Shown piece after piece: positions 1 to 11,814 of a stretch of 64,000 bases of DNA. A program made the position numbers and the translations under genes. Source of the DNA: Proteles cristata cristata (Eukaryota; Chordata; Mammalia; Carnivora; Hyaenidae). Position 1 is the first letter of the stretch. Each line of letters opens with the position of its first letter. The notes under the pieces were generated by a model that was given only the letters and a program-made list of their open reading frames with translations, had not been told where the DNA came from and ran no database searches. The stretch covers positions 868,001 to 932,000 of the forward strand of contig JAESUZ010005101.1 in assembly GCA_017311185.1 (NCBI GenBank). The letters are read 5' to 3'.

Positions 1-666
1 ACGAATTTCTGCAAATTTTGAAATTTGAACTTGATCTAATTTTCATATGTCATGAAATACTATTTCATATGAAATACTATTCTTTCATTCTGAGCTTGCA
101 GACAGTACTCAAAGAGGTAAAGAGCCACAGTTCACCAACTACAGATCTAAGCTATAGATATTGCCTTGTTAAGCTGCATTAAATGAAATTTTGCAAAAAT
201 AGATCATCCTTGTTATTTTTTTTTATTTCTTTACTATTTTTTTAATAGCATCCTTGCTATTTTAAGCTCGGTTTATAAATCATTCACCATTGCAACAACT
301 GCTTGCCCTCAAAGAGCTAGATACCGCTGTTACCACCGTATTAATATTCAAAGGAAGGTCTGAAGCTGAGAAGCTTCAACTCTTTCTCCAAGGAAACCGA
401 TACCCGGTCTCAGAGGGACCCGATTTAGGCAGGACTCGAGTCTGCCCAGCTGTAGGAACCCTCTTGCATTGGAGCAGGGCAGCTGGCTTCCTGCAAGTCA
501 GCTTCACGGAAATAACCCAGCCTTAAGTCCTTTGGCACAGCTCCCCGGTCCTGGCTTTGCCTCATTTTACTCCTTTGAACAGTTATGAGAGTTTCCATGA
601 GAAAATGGAAAGATGGTAGCTATATCCAAATCAGAGGAAAGCGAAAAATAATGCCAGCTTGGTTTT

Positions 667-694
667 GCTTTTCTTTCTTTCTTTCTTTTCTTTT

Positions 695-745
<51 letters not shown>

Positions 746-893
746 CTTTCTTTCTCTCTTTTTCTCTTTCTTTCTCTCTTTTCTTTCTTTCTTTCTTTCT
801 CTTTCTTTTTCTCTTTCTTCCCTTCTTTCTTCCTTCCTTCCTTCCTTCCTTCCTTCCTTCCTTTCTTTCTTTCTTTCTTTTTCTTCTTCTCTT
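667..893. repeat. (CTTT)n/(CCTT)n polypyrimidine tract
   Basis: About 225 bases of C/T-only sequence in CTTT units changing to CCTT units at about 829-861. Apparent frames of phenylalanine, serine and leucine across it are artefacts. Confidence 0.95.
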
Positions 894-2116
894 ATCTTAC
901 AACTTCCTGCAAAGGAAAGAACACATTAATGGCCAGCAATAACTATTGGTTTAGAGAAAAGGAAACTTAAGGTTTCAAAATTAACCCACTTCCTCTTACC
1001 TAGCTGTGGTTGGTAAACAAACAACAAACAAATAAAATAGTTCTTAAGCACTCGATTTATTTGCTACTTTTTCCTAGGTGCACTTGAACTTAGTGGGAAG
1101 GTCTCTGAAAGGCCAGAACCCAAAGGCTTTTATTTTTGTGACCGCTTTAGTTTGGATAGAATATCAATATTCAAATATCATATAGCCCTCTGTTTAGACA
1201 TAAAACTCTTGTAAGAACATGAAATAATATTCTTTCCCCAGAATGCTTCCCTTAGCACACTTACTCCTTCTGTAAGCAACCTTTACAATCACTGGCAAGT
1301 GAAATAGGTCCATTTTGGTGTTTTTAGAGAGTAGGACTTTGATTTCAAAGGCTGTCAGTAATATTACTTGAGCTCATTGTCTTAGGCTGTTCAATCATAC
1401 TGTTAATATGGCTTAATCACAGCCTGGTCACTTATAAATCAGTTTCACACTCACACACAAGAACACAGTATTTAAAGCCTGCTAGCTGGTCAACTTGAGC
1501 GGTACCATAATCTCTCCAAAATATACTAACATACCCCCAGGCAAGGAACAGATGTAGAGCAACACTTAAAAAAAAAAGTCCTGCAATGATTGTGTTATAA
1601 TAGTTTAGGAGACCGTCTAAATAATATTCTCTTTTCTTGTCAATGGACATTTAAAAGTGACATTTGTGGCTTTCATTTTGCTTTCTAACTTTTATAGTTT
1701 TAGAGAGAAGCCAAAATCCATGGGCACTTATTCATGATTTCTTAAATGTAAGTAAAAAACACAAAAATCAAATACCTTCCTTCTTCCTTCTTCTTCCTAT
1801 TCCTTCAAATCCCCTCCAAGAGTGTTTAGTCGCACTTAACTGAAATAGTATGCTATCAGCGAAGCCGGATCTTCCCAGTTTCAAGCTGGTATCTTGATTC
1901 CTATAGCTTGCCTCTCAATTAGGCATGTATTCACTTATGTTGAAAGAGTCATGAATTCTTTTCAGATTGATTTACTTTCCTCCTATTATATTAATGTTTC
2001 TGTTGTGGCCTTGAGTACCAATGTAGATGGCTCTAAATACATGGCAGCACATATTTTCAAGCCACCCAGCCACCTCCATACTTACATCTCAAACCACATA
2101 AATGTTTATTTATTCT

Positions 2117-2342
2117 TTTTTTTTTTTTAATTTTTTTTTTAATGTTTTATTTATTTCTAGGAGAGAGAGACAGCGTGAGCAGGGGAGGGTCAGAGAGAGA
2201 GGGAGTCACAGACTGGAACAGGCTCCAGGCTCTGAGCTGGCAGTCAGCACAGAGCCCGACGCGGGGCTCGAACCCACGAACCGCGAGATCATGACCTAAG
2301 CGAAAGTCGGACGCTTAACCGACTAAGCCACCCAGGCGCCCC
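2117..2342 (-). mobile_element. felid SINE, young type, inside another SINE's tail
   Basis: A full copy of the young type (CTAGGAGAGAG tail junction, CTGGCAGTCAGCAC middle). The target copy TGTTTATTTATTCTT lies on its left (2102-2116) and again at 2343-2357, where it is also the tail of the older SINE that follows. Confidence 0.88.
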
Positions 2343-2621
2343 TGTTTATTTATTCTTGAGAGAGACAGAGACAGAGACAGAGCACAAGCAGGGAGGGAAA
2401 GAAAGAGAGGGAGACACAGAATCCAAAGCAGGCTCCAGGCTCTGAGCTGTCAGCACAGAGCCCAAACTCTGGGTTCAGTGTCTGACTTCAATTCAGGTCA
2501 TGATCTCCTGCTTCCTAGGTTTGAGCCCACAGAGCCAGATGCAGGGCTTGAATCCATAAACCTCAAGATAGTGATCTGAGCTGAAGTCAGAGGCTCAACC
2601 AACCGAGCCACCCAGGCGCTA
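2343..2621 (-). mobile_element. felid SINE with an internal inverted segment
   Basis: The ends match a normal antisense copy. Between two CACAGAGCC(C/A) sites, about 2464-2536 instead reads the plus-strand head (GTCTGACTTCAATTCAGGTCATGATCTC...GGTTTGAGCCC), so part of the element is present in both orientations. Confidence 0.75.
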
Positions 2622-3243
2622 CAAAAGATATAGGAAAGTATTCTAATAAGCTAAAGCTTGTACACGTGATAATAAACTTTGTTCTCATTTCAGCTTGGTA
2701 TTTGACAGTTGTTGGCTTCTCTTAGTAAATTAGTTCATTTATCTTTTTATGAAATATTAAGGTTTAAGTTCGTAACTTCCTGTCAACAGTTCTAGGTTAC
2801 TTACAATTAATGTGATTCTATGCATGTACTGTATTTCTTTTATAACAAGCTCAGATTTTGCATTGTGTGTTTACTACGCACTTTTATAATTTAATCGTAG
2901 TTTGTGAGTTTTGGGCAACAGTGTACAATACATGGCTTAAATTCATGGCTGAGTTGCTGTTTGCAGAAAGATTGAGTTTACATATTGGGTCTTGATCACA
3001 GTGCTGTTTCTTGCTTGAGTTATAACTCACCTCTTCAAAGCCCAGAGCAGCACTACTGGAAAGTATTAGCAAACAGAATATTTTACTGTACATTTTTATG
3101 GCTAGGTGGTTCTTTTAACTTGATCCATTTTTCTTTATGAAAGTTTCTAAATCCCACAAGCTAGCGATGTTGATGGCAGGAGAAGTTAAGCTTTGGCACA
3201 CTTCCTTAAGCACTGGTAAGTACAAAGTATATATAGAAATGGT

Positions 3244-3284
3244 ATTTATATATATAAATATATATATAAATATATGTATAATTA
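3244..3284. repeat. TA-rich simple repeat
   Basis: Alternating TATATA and AAATATA units. Confidence 0.8.
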
Positions 3285-3492
3285 TTAGGACATAACTTGT
3301 TAACGGGGTTGTCTTTGAGGGAGAGGAAATAGGGAAGGTGATATGCGTGGAAGACACAATGAAGAAGAAGAAGCAAGCCCTTTACCCCGAAAGAAAAAAT
3401 AAATTAAAAATAGCACGTAAAAAATACACAAAAATTTTTTGACTGTATGACAATATAATCCTGTTTAGATAAAATTAAATATATTTGAATAT

Positions 3493-3720
3493 GCAATTGA
3501 CCCTTGAAACAAATGGGCATTTTCAACCTCAGGCTGTTGAAAATCTACACATAAATGTTGACTCCCCCAAAACTTAATTACTAATAGCCCACTGTGGGCC
3601 AGAAGCCTTGCCAATAACATAAAAAGTCAATTAACACATGTTGTTACTATATACTTTATTCTTACAATAAAATAAGCTAGAGAGAAGAAAATTGTATTAA
3701 GAAAAGCATGAGAGAAAATA
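3493..3720. mobile_element. Tigger/MER44-like DNA transposon remnant
   Basis: The CAATTGACCCTTGAA end, then ACTCCCCCAAAACTTAATTACTAATAGCC and CTTTATTCTTACAATAAAATAAGCTAGAGA match a frequent mammalian TcMar-Tigger non-autonomous element. The far terminal repeat is not clear. Confidence 0.5.
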
Positions 3721-3909
3721 CATTCACAGCCAAACTTGTGTTGTTTAAGGATCAGCCGTCTAAAGGTATGCCTACGCTGATGTCTGCGTGTGGCAGCAAT
3801 ATGCCTAGAAGGGCATAGATCATTGCAATAGCAGGGACTATCTCAGGGAAGCAGGACAGAGACAGACAATGGAATAAAGGAAAGGTGGTTATCTTTTATT
3901 GTTATTTAC

Positions 3910-4119
3910 TTTTTTTTAATGTTTTATTTATTTTTGAAAGAGAGATCACGAGTGGGAGAAGGGCAGAGAGAGAGGGAGATACAGAATCGGAAGGAGGCTC
4001 CAGGCTCTGAGCACAGGCTCTCAGCACAGAGCCTGACACGGGGCTGGAACTCATGAGCTGTGAGATCATGACCTGAGCTGAAGTCGGACGCTTAACTGAC
4101 TGAGCCACCCAGTCTCCCC
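3910..4119 (-). mobile_element. felid SINE
   Basis: Complete antisense copy from the oligo(T)/AATGTTTTATTTATTTTTG end to GAGCCACCCAGTCTCCCC. A partial repeat of CAGGCTCT(G/C)AGCACA at 3997-4030 is a small internal duplication. Confidence 0.85.
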
Positions 4120-4526
4120 TTATTTTTTTAAATACACCTTTGTATCATATTCTTGGCTACAAAAGGGATCTATGCTTTTTTAATCTGAAAATTCAACTTT
4201 TTAAAATAAATAAGAGTAAGAATAAATTTTTTTAAATAAATCAACAGCCTTCTTATGAAAGACAAATTGTAAAATATCTATCAAAACACTAATTGCGTAC
4301 ATCTTTTGACCTAGACATTCTATTCAAAGGTATTTATTCTATGTATATGCAGACATTCCTGACATTCGTAGTGTTCCTGTTCTAAAGGTAAAATGTTGGA
4401 AACACCCTAACTTTCCACGTGTAGGGAAATAGCTAAATAAATTTGGTTCATTCATATGTTTGAACATGATGGCAAGGTAAGGATTTGCATTGTATTTACA
4501 TATGAAACTGTTCGAAGCACCTTTAT

Positions 4527-4739
4527 TTATTTTTAATATTTTTTTCATGTTTATTTACTTTTGAGAAAGAGAGAGACAGAGCACAAGTGAGGGAAGGGCA
4601 GAGAGAGAAGAGACACAGAATCTGATCCAGGCTCTGAGCTGTCATCACAGAGCCCATCGTGGGGCTCGAACTCACAAACCATGAGATCATGACCTGAGCT
4701 AAAGCTGAATGCTTAACCAACTGAGCCACCCAGGCTCCC
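4527..4739 (-). mobile_element. felid SINE
   Basis: Complete antisense copy ending GAGCCACCCAGGCTCCC; imperfect target repeats AAGCACCTTTATTT (left) and AAAGCATCTTTGGTT (right). Confidence 0.83.
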
Positions 4740-5498
4740 TAAAGCATCTTTGGTTTGAATAGCCTCCAAGAAAAAATTGGACAAAAAGAGTAAATGGAGC
4801 ATTCTGGTTAATAAGGGAATCTACATTAAAACGTGGTGAATTTTTTTCATCACAAGTGTGGTAAATTCATATACAGCTTAAATGAAAACATTTAATAGCC
4901 TGTAATATATATATTCCATACATTAAATGAACAATTGGGATTTCCTTTAGCGAACATGTTTATAATTTCATGACATGCCTTAAAGTTAAAGGTTATATTC
5001 TGGGAGATTAAATAACTTTTGAGTTAACAATCGACTCACCTAGAAAGCTACTTGTTTTTCAGTAAATATTGAGAAGAAAAATTAATATATTATAGAAAAA
5101 CAGAGCACACACAGACCTATGCCCTATCTGGCCAGTATTCTTCACGTAAGGTGCTTCTGTGGCCAACAGAATGTCAATGCTCACTTTATTACCTTCACTG
5201 AGCAATATAATAATCAAAGCAGTGCTTTGAATTCTAAAAACTCCGTAAGATTCTGTCTTGCCAAGTTTTGCATGAAACTTGCATGAAAATGCCAAGTTTT
5301 GCATTGTGACCTATAATCTGTCTTTAAAAAAAATTTTTTAAGTGCAATTATCAAAAGCAGGAGAGTAACATCAACACAATGCCAGTGACCAATGTGCAGG
5401 CAATATGCAAATTTTGCTGGATGCCCCACTAGCAGCCGCTTTCTGGACCAGAATCCAAAACAGGATCTCACATTACACTTAGTTATCACATCTCTTTA

Positions 5499-5615
5499 TT
5501 TTTTATTTAAGATTTTATTTTTTAAAGTCATCTCTACACCCAGCATGGGGCTCCAAGTCACAACCCCAAGCCCAAGGGTCGCATTCCCCACTGCCTGAGC
5601 CAGCCAGGCACCCCT
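5499..5615 (-). mobile_element. short, older carnivore SINE
   Basis: TTTAAGATTTTATTTTTTAAAGTCATCTCTACACCCAGCATGGGGCTC is the older carnivore type with AAGTAATCTCTACACCC, lacking the CT-rich middle. The target ACATCTCTTTA is at 5488-5498 and 5616-5626. Confidence 0.8.
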
Positions 5616-6041
5616 ACATCTCTTTAATGTACTTATTCAGGGGCATTGTTCTATCTCTTTCGTGACTTTGACACATTCAAAGAATACTCGGTCAGTTATT
5701 TTGTAGATTTCCCTCAACTTTGGTTTGTCTTCTGCTTACTCAGGATTAAATTCAGGTATGCATTTTTGGCTACAATATCACAAGTCGATGTTATATCCTC
5801 TGTGCATCACTTCAGAAGGTACCTGATATCCATACATCCACTTACTGGTGATGTTAACTTTGATCACTTGGTTCAAATGGTGTCTGCCAGTTTCTCCACC
5901 CTAAAGTTACTATTTTCTGCATTATAGTTAATAAGTATCTAGCAGGGAGGTACTTTGAGACTATGTAAATATCTTATTTTTCATCATCTTTTAACCCACT
6001 AATTTTATCATCCATCATTCTTTTTTAAAATTACAGCTTTA

Positions 6042-6272
6042 GGGGCGCATGGATGGCTCAGTCAGGTAAGCGTCTGACTTCGGCTCACGTCATGATCTCA
6101 CAGTACGTGGGTTCAAACCCCGGGTCAGGCTCTGTGCTGACAGTTCAGAGCCAGGAGCCTGCTTCCAATTCTGTCCCATTCTGTCTGTGTCTCCTCTACT
6201 TGTGCTCTGCCTCTATCTGTCTCTAAAACATAAATAAATGTAAAATAAATAAAATTTAAAAAATAAAATAAT
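6042..6272 (+). mobile_element. felid SINE, outer element of a nested pair
   Basis: Starts GGGGCGCATGGATGGCTCAGTCAGG with an AATAAATGTAAAATAAAT tail. The outer target copies AAAATTACAGCTTTA (6027-6041) and AAAATTACAGGTTTA (6499-6513) enclose this SINE and the next one. Confidence 0.85.
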
Positions 6273-6498
6273 GGAGCGCCTGGGTGGCTTAGTCGGTTAA
6301 GCGTCCGACTTTCACTTAGGTCATGATCTCGCGGTTCGTGGGTTCGAGCCCCGCGTCGGGCTCTGTGCTGACTGCCAGCTCAGAGCCTGGAGGCTGTTTC
6401 AGTCTGTGACTCCCTCTCTCTCTGACCCTCCCCTGCTCATGCTGTCTCTCTCTCCTAGAAATAAATAAAACATTAAAAAAAATTTTTTTAAATAAAAT
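6273..6498 (+). mobile_element. felid SINE, young type, in the tail of the previous one
   Basis: Full copy with the young-type marks CTTAGTCGGTTAAGCGTCC, ATCTCGCGGTTCG, GACTGCCAGCTC and TCCTAGAAATAAATAAAACATT. It sits in the AAATAAAAT-rich tail of the SINE at 6042. Confidence 0.87.
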
Positions 6499-6513
6499 AA
6501 AATTACAGGTTTA

Positions 6514-6655
6514 TTAAGGTATAGTTTCCATAGCAAAAAATTCTCCCATTTTCAGTGTATAGTTCAAGAGTTTTAGTCCATTTATAGAGTTGTGCAATAA
6601 TCACTACAATCTGGTTTTAGATCACTTCCATCATCCCCGAATTTGTCTTTCTCTA
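6514..6655 (-). mobile_element. old LINE-1 3' UTR fragment
   Basis: TTTATTAAGGTATAGTTTCCATA, then a CCATTTTCAGTGTATAG stretch and AGAGTTGTGCAATAATCAC match antisense L1M 3' UTR. Two SINEs interrupt it on the left; the target copy AAAATTACAG lies on both sides of them. Confidence 0.6.
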
Positions 6656-7397
6656 CCTTGGGCCCTGGGCCACTATGGATCTACTTTCTGTTCTTATTTG
6701 TACAATACGTAATTATTTCTCATTGATTTGCTTCATTTTTACCCTTGTTCATCTGCACACTACCAGACATAGATGCTGTAGGAATGAGAAGACTTGCATC
6801 GAACACGTTGTTTGGTACATGCAGCTACATAGGACGCTGATAAGCCTGGAAGTCAAGAGAAATGATGAGTCATTAATTGATATCAGACTAAAAATGGACT
6901 TTGGATATTCTACCTATCAGCAGGACCTAAATGATCCAGGTATTAGAGCTCCAGTAAATTTGTAAAAGTCGTCCCCAGTTAAATCACCTCTCTGAATATG
7001 TAAAGTCAAAGGCATAATCTCTGATGCCTTGTAAACACTAAGTAATTCTGATTTTATCACATCAATGTGCCTTGGGAAAATGTTAAGGTCCAGAGGTTTT
7101 GTTTCTTTGTTTTCTTTTGTTCTGGCTTGTTAGTTTTATAGATCTTTGCTCCTTGGTTTGCGTTTTAAAATTATTTTCATCCGGAGCCAATTTTACTAAC
7201 CCAGTGCAATATAATTTCAGGGATATTAGGTCTCTCCCAAACCCTCCAGGAGAGGATGAAAAAGCTTCATCGGTTTCATTGGCAGTATATGGACCAAATA
7301 TAACCCACAGCTATGTTTTTTTCATAAAGTGGTGTTTTAAAAATCAGGACATTTACATTCCTGAGAACTTATCTGGCTTCTCTCTCTCTCTCTTTTT

Positions 7398-7610
7398 TAA
7401 AAATTTTTAAAAATGTTTATTTATTTTTGAGAGAGAGAGATAGAGCATGATGAGGAAGGGTCAGAGAGAGAGGGAGACACAGAATCCAAAGCAGGCTCCA
7501 GGCTCCGAGCTGTCAGCACAGAGCCCAACTCAGGGGTTGAACCCATGACCGTGAGATCATGACCTGAGCCAAAGTCACAAAATTAACTGACTGAGCCACC
7601 CAGACGCCCC
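7398..7610 (-). mobile_element. felid SINE
   Basis: Full antisense copy ending GAGCCACCCAGACGCCCC. A related stretch CTTCTCT lies on both sides but no clean target repeat was found. Confidence 0.84.
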
Positions 7611-7670
7611 CCATATCTATATGGCTTCTCTTACAAACATCCTTAAATTTTGTGATGTTTTTTCAGCTTA

Positions 7671-7877
7671 TTTTTTTTAAAGTTTCCTTATTTGTTTTGA
7701 GAGAGAGAGAGAGCATAAGCAGGGCGAGGGGCAGAGAGAGAGGAAGAGAATTCAGAGCAGGCTCTGCACTGTCATTGAAGAGCCCAATGCAGGGATGGAT
7801 CCCACGAACCCCAGGACCATCACCTGAGCTGAAACCAAGAGTTGGACGCTTAACTGACTGAGTCCCCCAGGCTCCCC
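7671..7877 (-). mobile_element. felid SINE, older type
   Basis: Antisense copy with CAAGAGTTGGACGCTTAACTGACTGAG and CTCTGCACTGTCATTG, the marks of the older subtype; ends CAGGCTCCCC. Confidence 0.83.
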
Positions 7878-8574
7878 TGTGACACATATTTTTATAACTG
7901 TATCTAAATAGGGGTGATCCACTTGCAGAACAGAATCCACGTCCTTCATTTTGCTGTATCCCCACTAATTCCCCACCTAACCTTACATCACTTAGTTAGA
8001 CTCACCTAGTTAAGCTCACTGCATCACTTAGTTAAGCTCTTTGCCTAGCCCCGTTGGGCATTTGTGCTTGCCGTCCTAGGTTTAAACCAAAGCCACATTT
8101 GTGGATGTTGGTTTTTGTTTTTAACTGAGCCTCAACCAACAGATAAGTCTCACTCATCTTAAGCGTGCAGATTAAGGACCTTTTTTGACATAAACACAGT
8201 AATGGGAAATTTTAATTTTTTTCCTGACCTCACCTACCCAGAGCACACCCAATACACAGCACTATTTCTATTTTTTCACACTTCCAACATACTTGTCTTG
8301 GTTAGATTAATATTTATTTTAACATTATTGGACATGTGTAAATTATATTCACAGTGAAGCCTCATGGTGTCCTATATTTTTTTACCTGCTCAACTTTTCA
8401 TTTTCCCTGAAATTGATACTTTTCTTGTTTCTGTTTATGTAGTTTTGTTTGCTTCCTCTTCCGTACTTACCACTAATTTACCTCAAACTCTTATACACGT
8501 GTCTAAATGTCCTTTTCCTATGTTCAAATAGATCAGGCATTCTTTTAATTTCACATTGTTAAAAAAATCTATCC

Positions 8575-8682
8575 CAGGGTCCATAACACCTTGATCTTGG
8601 ACTTCCAGCCTCTAAAACTGTGAGGTGATGACTTTCTGTTATTTAAACTACCCACCCTGCGGTATATTGTATAAAAGCCAGC
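8575..8682 (+). mobile_element. MLT1 LTR 3' fragment
   Basis: ACCTTGATCTTGGACTTCCAGCCTCTAAAACTGTGAG followed by a TTCTGTTATTTAAACTACCCACCCTG stretch is the standard 3' part of MLT1-type LTRs. The 5' part is missing. Confidence 0.6.
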
Positions 8683-9004
8683 AATCAAATGCATGCTGTT
8701 TGGAAATGGTACAATAATGTTCCTTGGGGTAGTCTAATTTCATCTATTATCTGGACACTCAGTAGCTCTTACAATCTGCAAACTCATGCCCTCTCTCTCT
8801 GGAAATATTTTGTTGACAGTTTCCTTCCTTTGGTTTTCTCTGTCTCTCATTATGGAGCTCCTCTAATGCAGCTATTGAACTTCTTATTCTGATCTTCTAA
8901 TTTTCTTTTTTTTCAACTCTTTTTTTTTTCCATTTCTTTCTTTTTGCTGTACTTTCTGGGAGGTTTGCTCAACTTTATCATGCAGACTTTCTCTGAATTT
9001 TTTA

Positions 9005-9204
9005 AAAAATTTATTTATTTTGAGTGAGGGAGAGAGAACTTGAGCAGGGGAGAGGCAGAAAGAGAGAGAGAGAGAGAGTCCCAAGCAAGCTCTGCACTGT
9101 CAGTGCAGAGCCTGACTCAGGGCTCAAATCCATGAACTTCAAGATCATGACCTGAGCCAAAACTAAGAGTTGGCTGCTTAACAACTGAGCCATTCAAGAA
9201 ATCC
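9005..9204 (-). mobile_element. felid SINE, older type
   Basis: Antisense copy with AACTAAGAGTTGGCTGCTTAACAACTGAGCC; flanked by TCTCTGAATTTTTTTA on both sides. Contains (GA)9-type expansion at 9061-9077. Confidence 0.84.
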
Positions 9205-9360
9205 TCTCTGAATTTTTTTATCCTGCTATCATATACATTTTTAATTTCACAAAGCCCCCTTTAATTCTATGAATAGTCCTTTTAAAAATTACATAATATT
9301 CTTGTTTCCTGGGTGCAATATCACTTCTGATCCAACTGTGCATATTACTAATAGTTTTCT

Positions 9361-9578
9361 TTTTTAAAATATTTTTAAATGTTTTATTTATTTCTGAGAG
9401 AGAGAGAGACAGTGTGAGCAGGGGAGGGTCAGAGAGAGAGGGAGACACAGAATCAGAAGCAGGCTCCAGGCTCTGAGCTGTCAGCACAGAGCCCAACGCG
9501 GGGCTTGAACCCAGAACCATGAGATCATGACCTGAGCCGAAGTCGCATGCTTAACTGACTGGGCTACCCAGGCGCCCC
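9361..9578 (-). mobile_element. felid SINE
   Basis: Full antisense copy; target TAGTTTTCT at about 9352-9360 and 9579-9587. Confidence 0.87.
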
Positions 9579-9635
9579 TAGTTTTCTGATCCCATTAGAA
9601 TCTTGCTTTTTTCCAAGTTGCTTTTGTTTTGGTCT

Positions 9636-9847
9636 TCATCTTTTTTTTTTTTCTTTTTTTGAGAAGGGAGGTACATATGAGTGTCAGGCAGGGGGAGGGG
9701 AGAAAGAATCCCATAGGGGGCAGAGAAAGAGGTGGGAGGAAGTGAGAAGCAGGGCTCACCTGGGGCTCATGTTCACCGGAAGTGGGGTGTGAACTCACGA
9801 TCTGAGCCAAAGTCAGATGCTTAACCCACTGAGCCGCTCAGGCACCC
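9636..9847 (-). mobile_element. felid SINE, diverged
   Basis: Recognisable by GATCTGAGCCAAAGTCAGATGCTTAACCCACTGAGCCGCTCAGGCACCC; the middle is rearranged and purine-rich. Confidence 0.7.
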
Positions 9848-9899
9848 TGATGAGAGGGGGAAAAAAACCTCACTAAAGGTCTCATAAAGGCCTGATTTA

Positions 9900-10330
9900 T
9901 AAAGGAAGGCCTTCTAGATTTCTCTGTAAGTCAGTATGACTGGCATAAACTTTGTTTAAACCAGAAGCGTGTCGTATGGCCCGCCAAGCAGACATTGTAG
10001 GTCTGCCTTATGAGTACCTGAAGGAAAACAACCTTGTCTTTAAGACATCCATCAGTGCCTCTCCAGCCTTGATGTTAAATCTTGTGATTCCTGCCTCTAT
10101 GTTAATTTATAATCTTCTGAGCTTTTACAAAATGTGAAAAAGTATATAGCCCTGTAAAACTTTTCATTCTCCAGAGCACTTTCTTCCCTGGGAAGAGCGT
10201 GTTTCCTGGACTCAAATAAAACTCTTTGTTTCTTTTTAGAGATTCCCAAAGATCTGTTCCACACTTTCGTGTTGGTGGGTTTCCCTAAATGTCTGATAGT
10301 TTTCGGTTGTCTGCTCAAATTTAGGAGTGA
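9900..10330 (+). mobile_element. possible old LTR
   Basis: A stretch ending in CAAATAAAACTCTTTG (near 10215) followed by a short TTCC/TGTT-rich end resembles the poly(A) signal and R-U5 junction of class I ERV LTRs. No target duplication or clear TG...CA ends were found, so the call is tentative. Confidence 0.3.
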
Positions 10331-10923
10331 GGTACTAAAAATGCTTTCCGGAAGTTGTGGTCCCAGGGGTGAACCTCCTTGACTGCCAGCTTCCAGTTTC
10401 GGGTACTCTGGGTCATTTGATTGGGGGGCTCTTGATGTCAGTCCCATCATGTCTTTCCTCTCCACGTGGTCAGATACCCCAGTCAACATGCCAGTCTCCA
10501 GTGTTCAGGAATCAGAATGGAGGCAAAAGACCTCCGCTTTTACTTGGTTACCAGTGTTTCCATAAATGGTCTTAGAAACCACCACCCTCCTGTTCACAGG
10601 GCTGAATCCCATCCCCAAATGTGCCAAGCATGTCCCATAAAGTGATTCTCTCCATTTACCTTATCTGGCCTCTGCGAGGCAAGGAGGGGGGAGAAGGAAG
10701 GTAAATGGCTCTACGGTGTTGGATCAGGCATCTATCACTTAAAGTGCTTCTTAAATATACTTACAAACCAATTCCTCCTGTTTTTAACACCACGTTCTCC
10801 GAGTTTCCAAAGGTAGCCACATTCCCACACCTTTTGGGAGGTCTGTGATGCAATCAGGCTCTCACTAGGTTTCTCTAGACAAATTTCGGGGTCACTTTTC
10901 TCGGATCCAGTGAGATACCTCTT

Positions 10924-11099
10924 GGGGCACCTGAGTGGCTCAGTAGATTTAGCGTCCGACCTCCTCTCAGGTCACGATCTCACAGTTCGTGAGTACGAGC
11001 CCTGATTCAGATTCCATGCTTCCCTCTCTCTCTGCCCTCCCTCCCCTCGTGCTCTGTCTCTGTCTACCTCTCAAAACCAAATAAACCTTAAAAAAATTA
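10924..11099 (+). mobile_element. felid SINE, internally deleted
   Basis: Starts GGGGCACCTGAGTGGCTCAGTAG and loses the GCTCTGTGCTGACAGC block between CCTGATTCAG and ATTCCATGC. TACCTCTT repeats flank it. Confidence 0.8.
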
Positions 11100-11608
11100 T
11101 GTTACCTCTTCTCTGTATGGCTTCTAAATTCCTAAGTCTGGTTTTGTCTTCCCTCCTAATCTCATTTTCACTGTGGGTTTCTGCCTGAAAGCAATGAGTA
11201 TTTTACTGTCATTTTATTAGGTTTCAGAAGAACACCAAAGGCAATAACAAATATCCAGCTGATCTCCCTACCCAGAAATCCACTTTGCATCTTCACAAGG
11301 GAACTCAAAGCTCACTCAGGAGTGTTTGAAAACAACCAGACCTGCTTTTTTATAATTCTGCTGTTGGCCAACTGTGTCCCTGGAACATACATTACTGCTC
11401 TGACTAGTGCTTTTATCCAAGCAACCACAAGTTCATTCACTTTTATGGCTCACTCGTCCATGGAAAAGGAAGATAATTGCTAGTAGATTTAACTCTAGCC
11501 AAAGGGACCTTGTAAAACTCTTTTCATCTTCTAGGGTTTGGCCTTTGAATACTGATCCTCCCCTCAACTCCTGATTTTCTTCCAAATTAACAAAGCCTCC
11601 AATTTAAA

Positions 11609-11801
11609 AAAAACTAAGTTTATTTATTTTGAAAGAGGTAGAGACTGCATGAGTAGGGGAGGGGAGAAAGGGAGTCCCAAGCAGGCTCTGCACTGATGGT
11701 GCAGAGCCCGATGGGGGGCTTGAACTCATGAAACTGTGAGATCATGACCTACACTGAAACTGAGAGTCAGATGCCTAACCTACTGAGTCACCCAGGGCAC
11801 C
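11609..11801 (-). mobile_element. felid SINE, older type
   Basis: Antisense copy with CTGCACTGATGGTGCAGAGCC; target CAAAGCCTCCAA(A/T)TTT on both sides. Confidence 0.84.
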
Positions 11802-11814
11802 CAAAGCCTCCAAA

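Noticed and set aside
585..970. Frames of Phe/Ser/Leu repeats
   Set aside because: They are translations of the polypyrimidine simple repeat.
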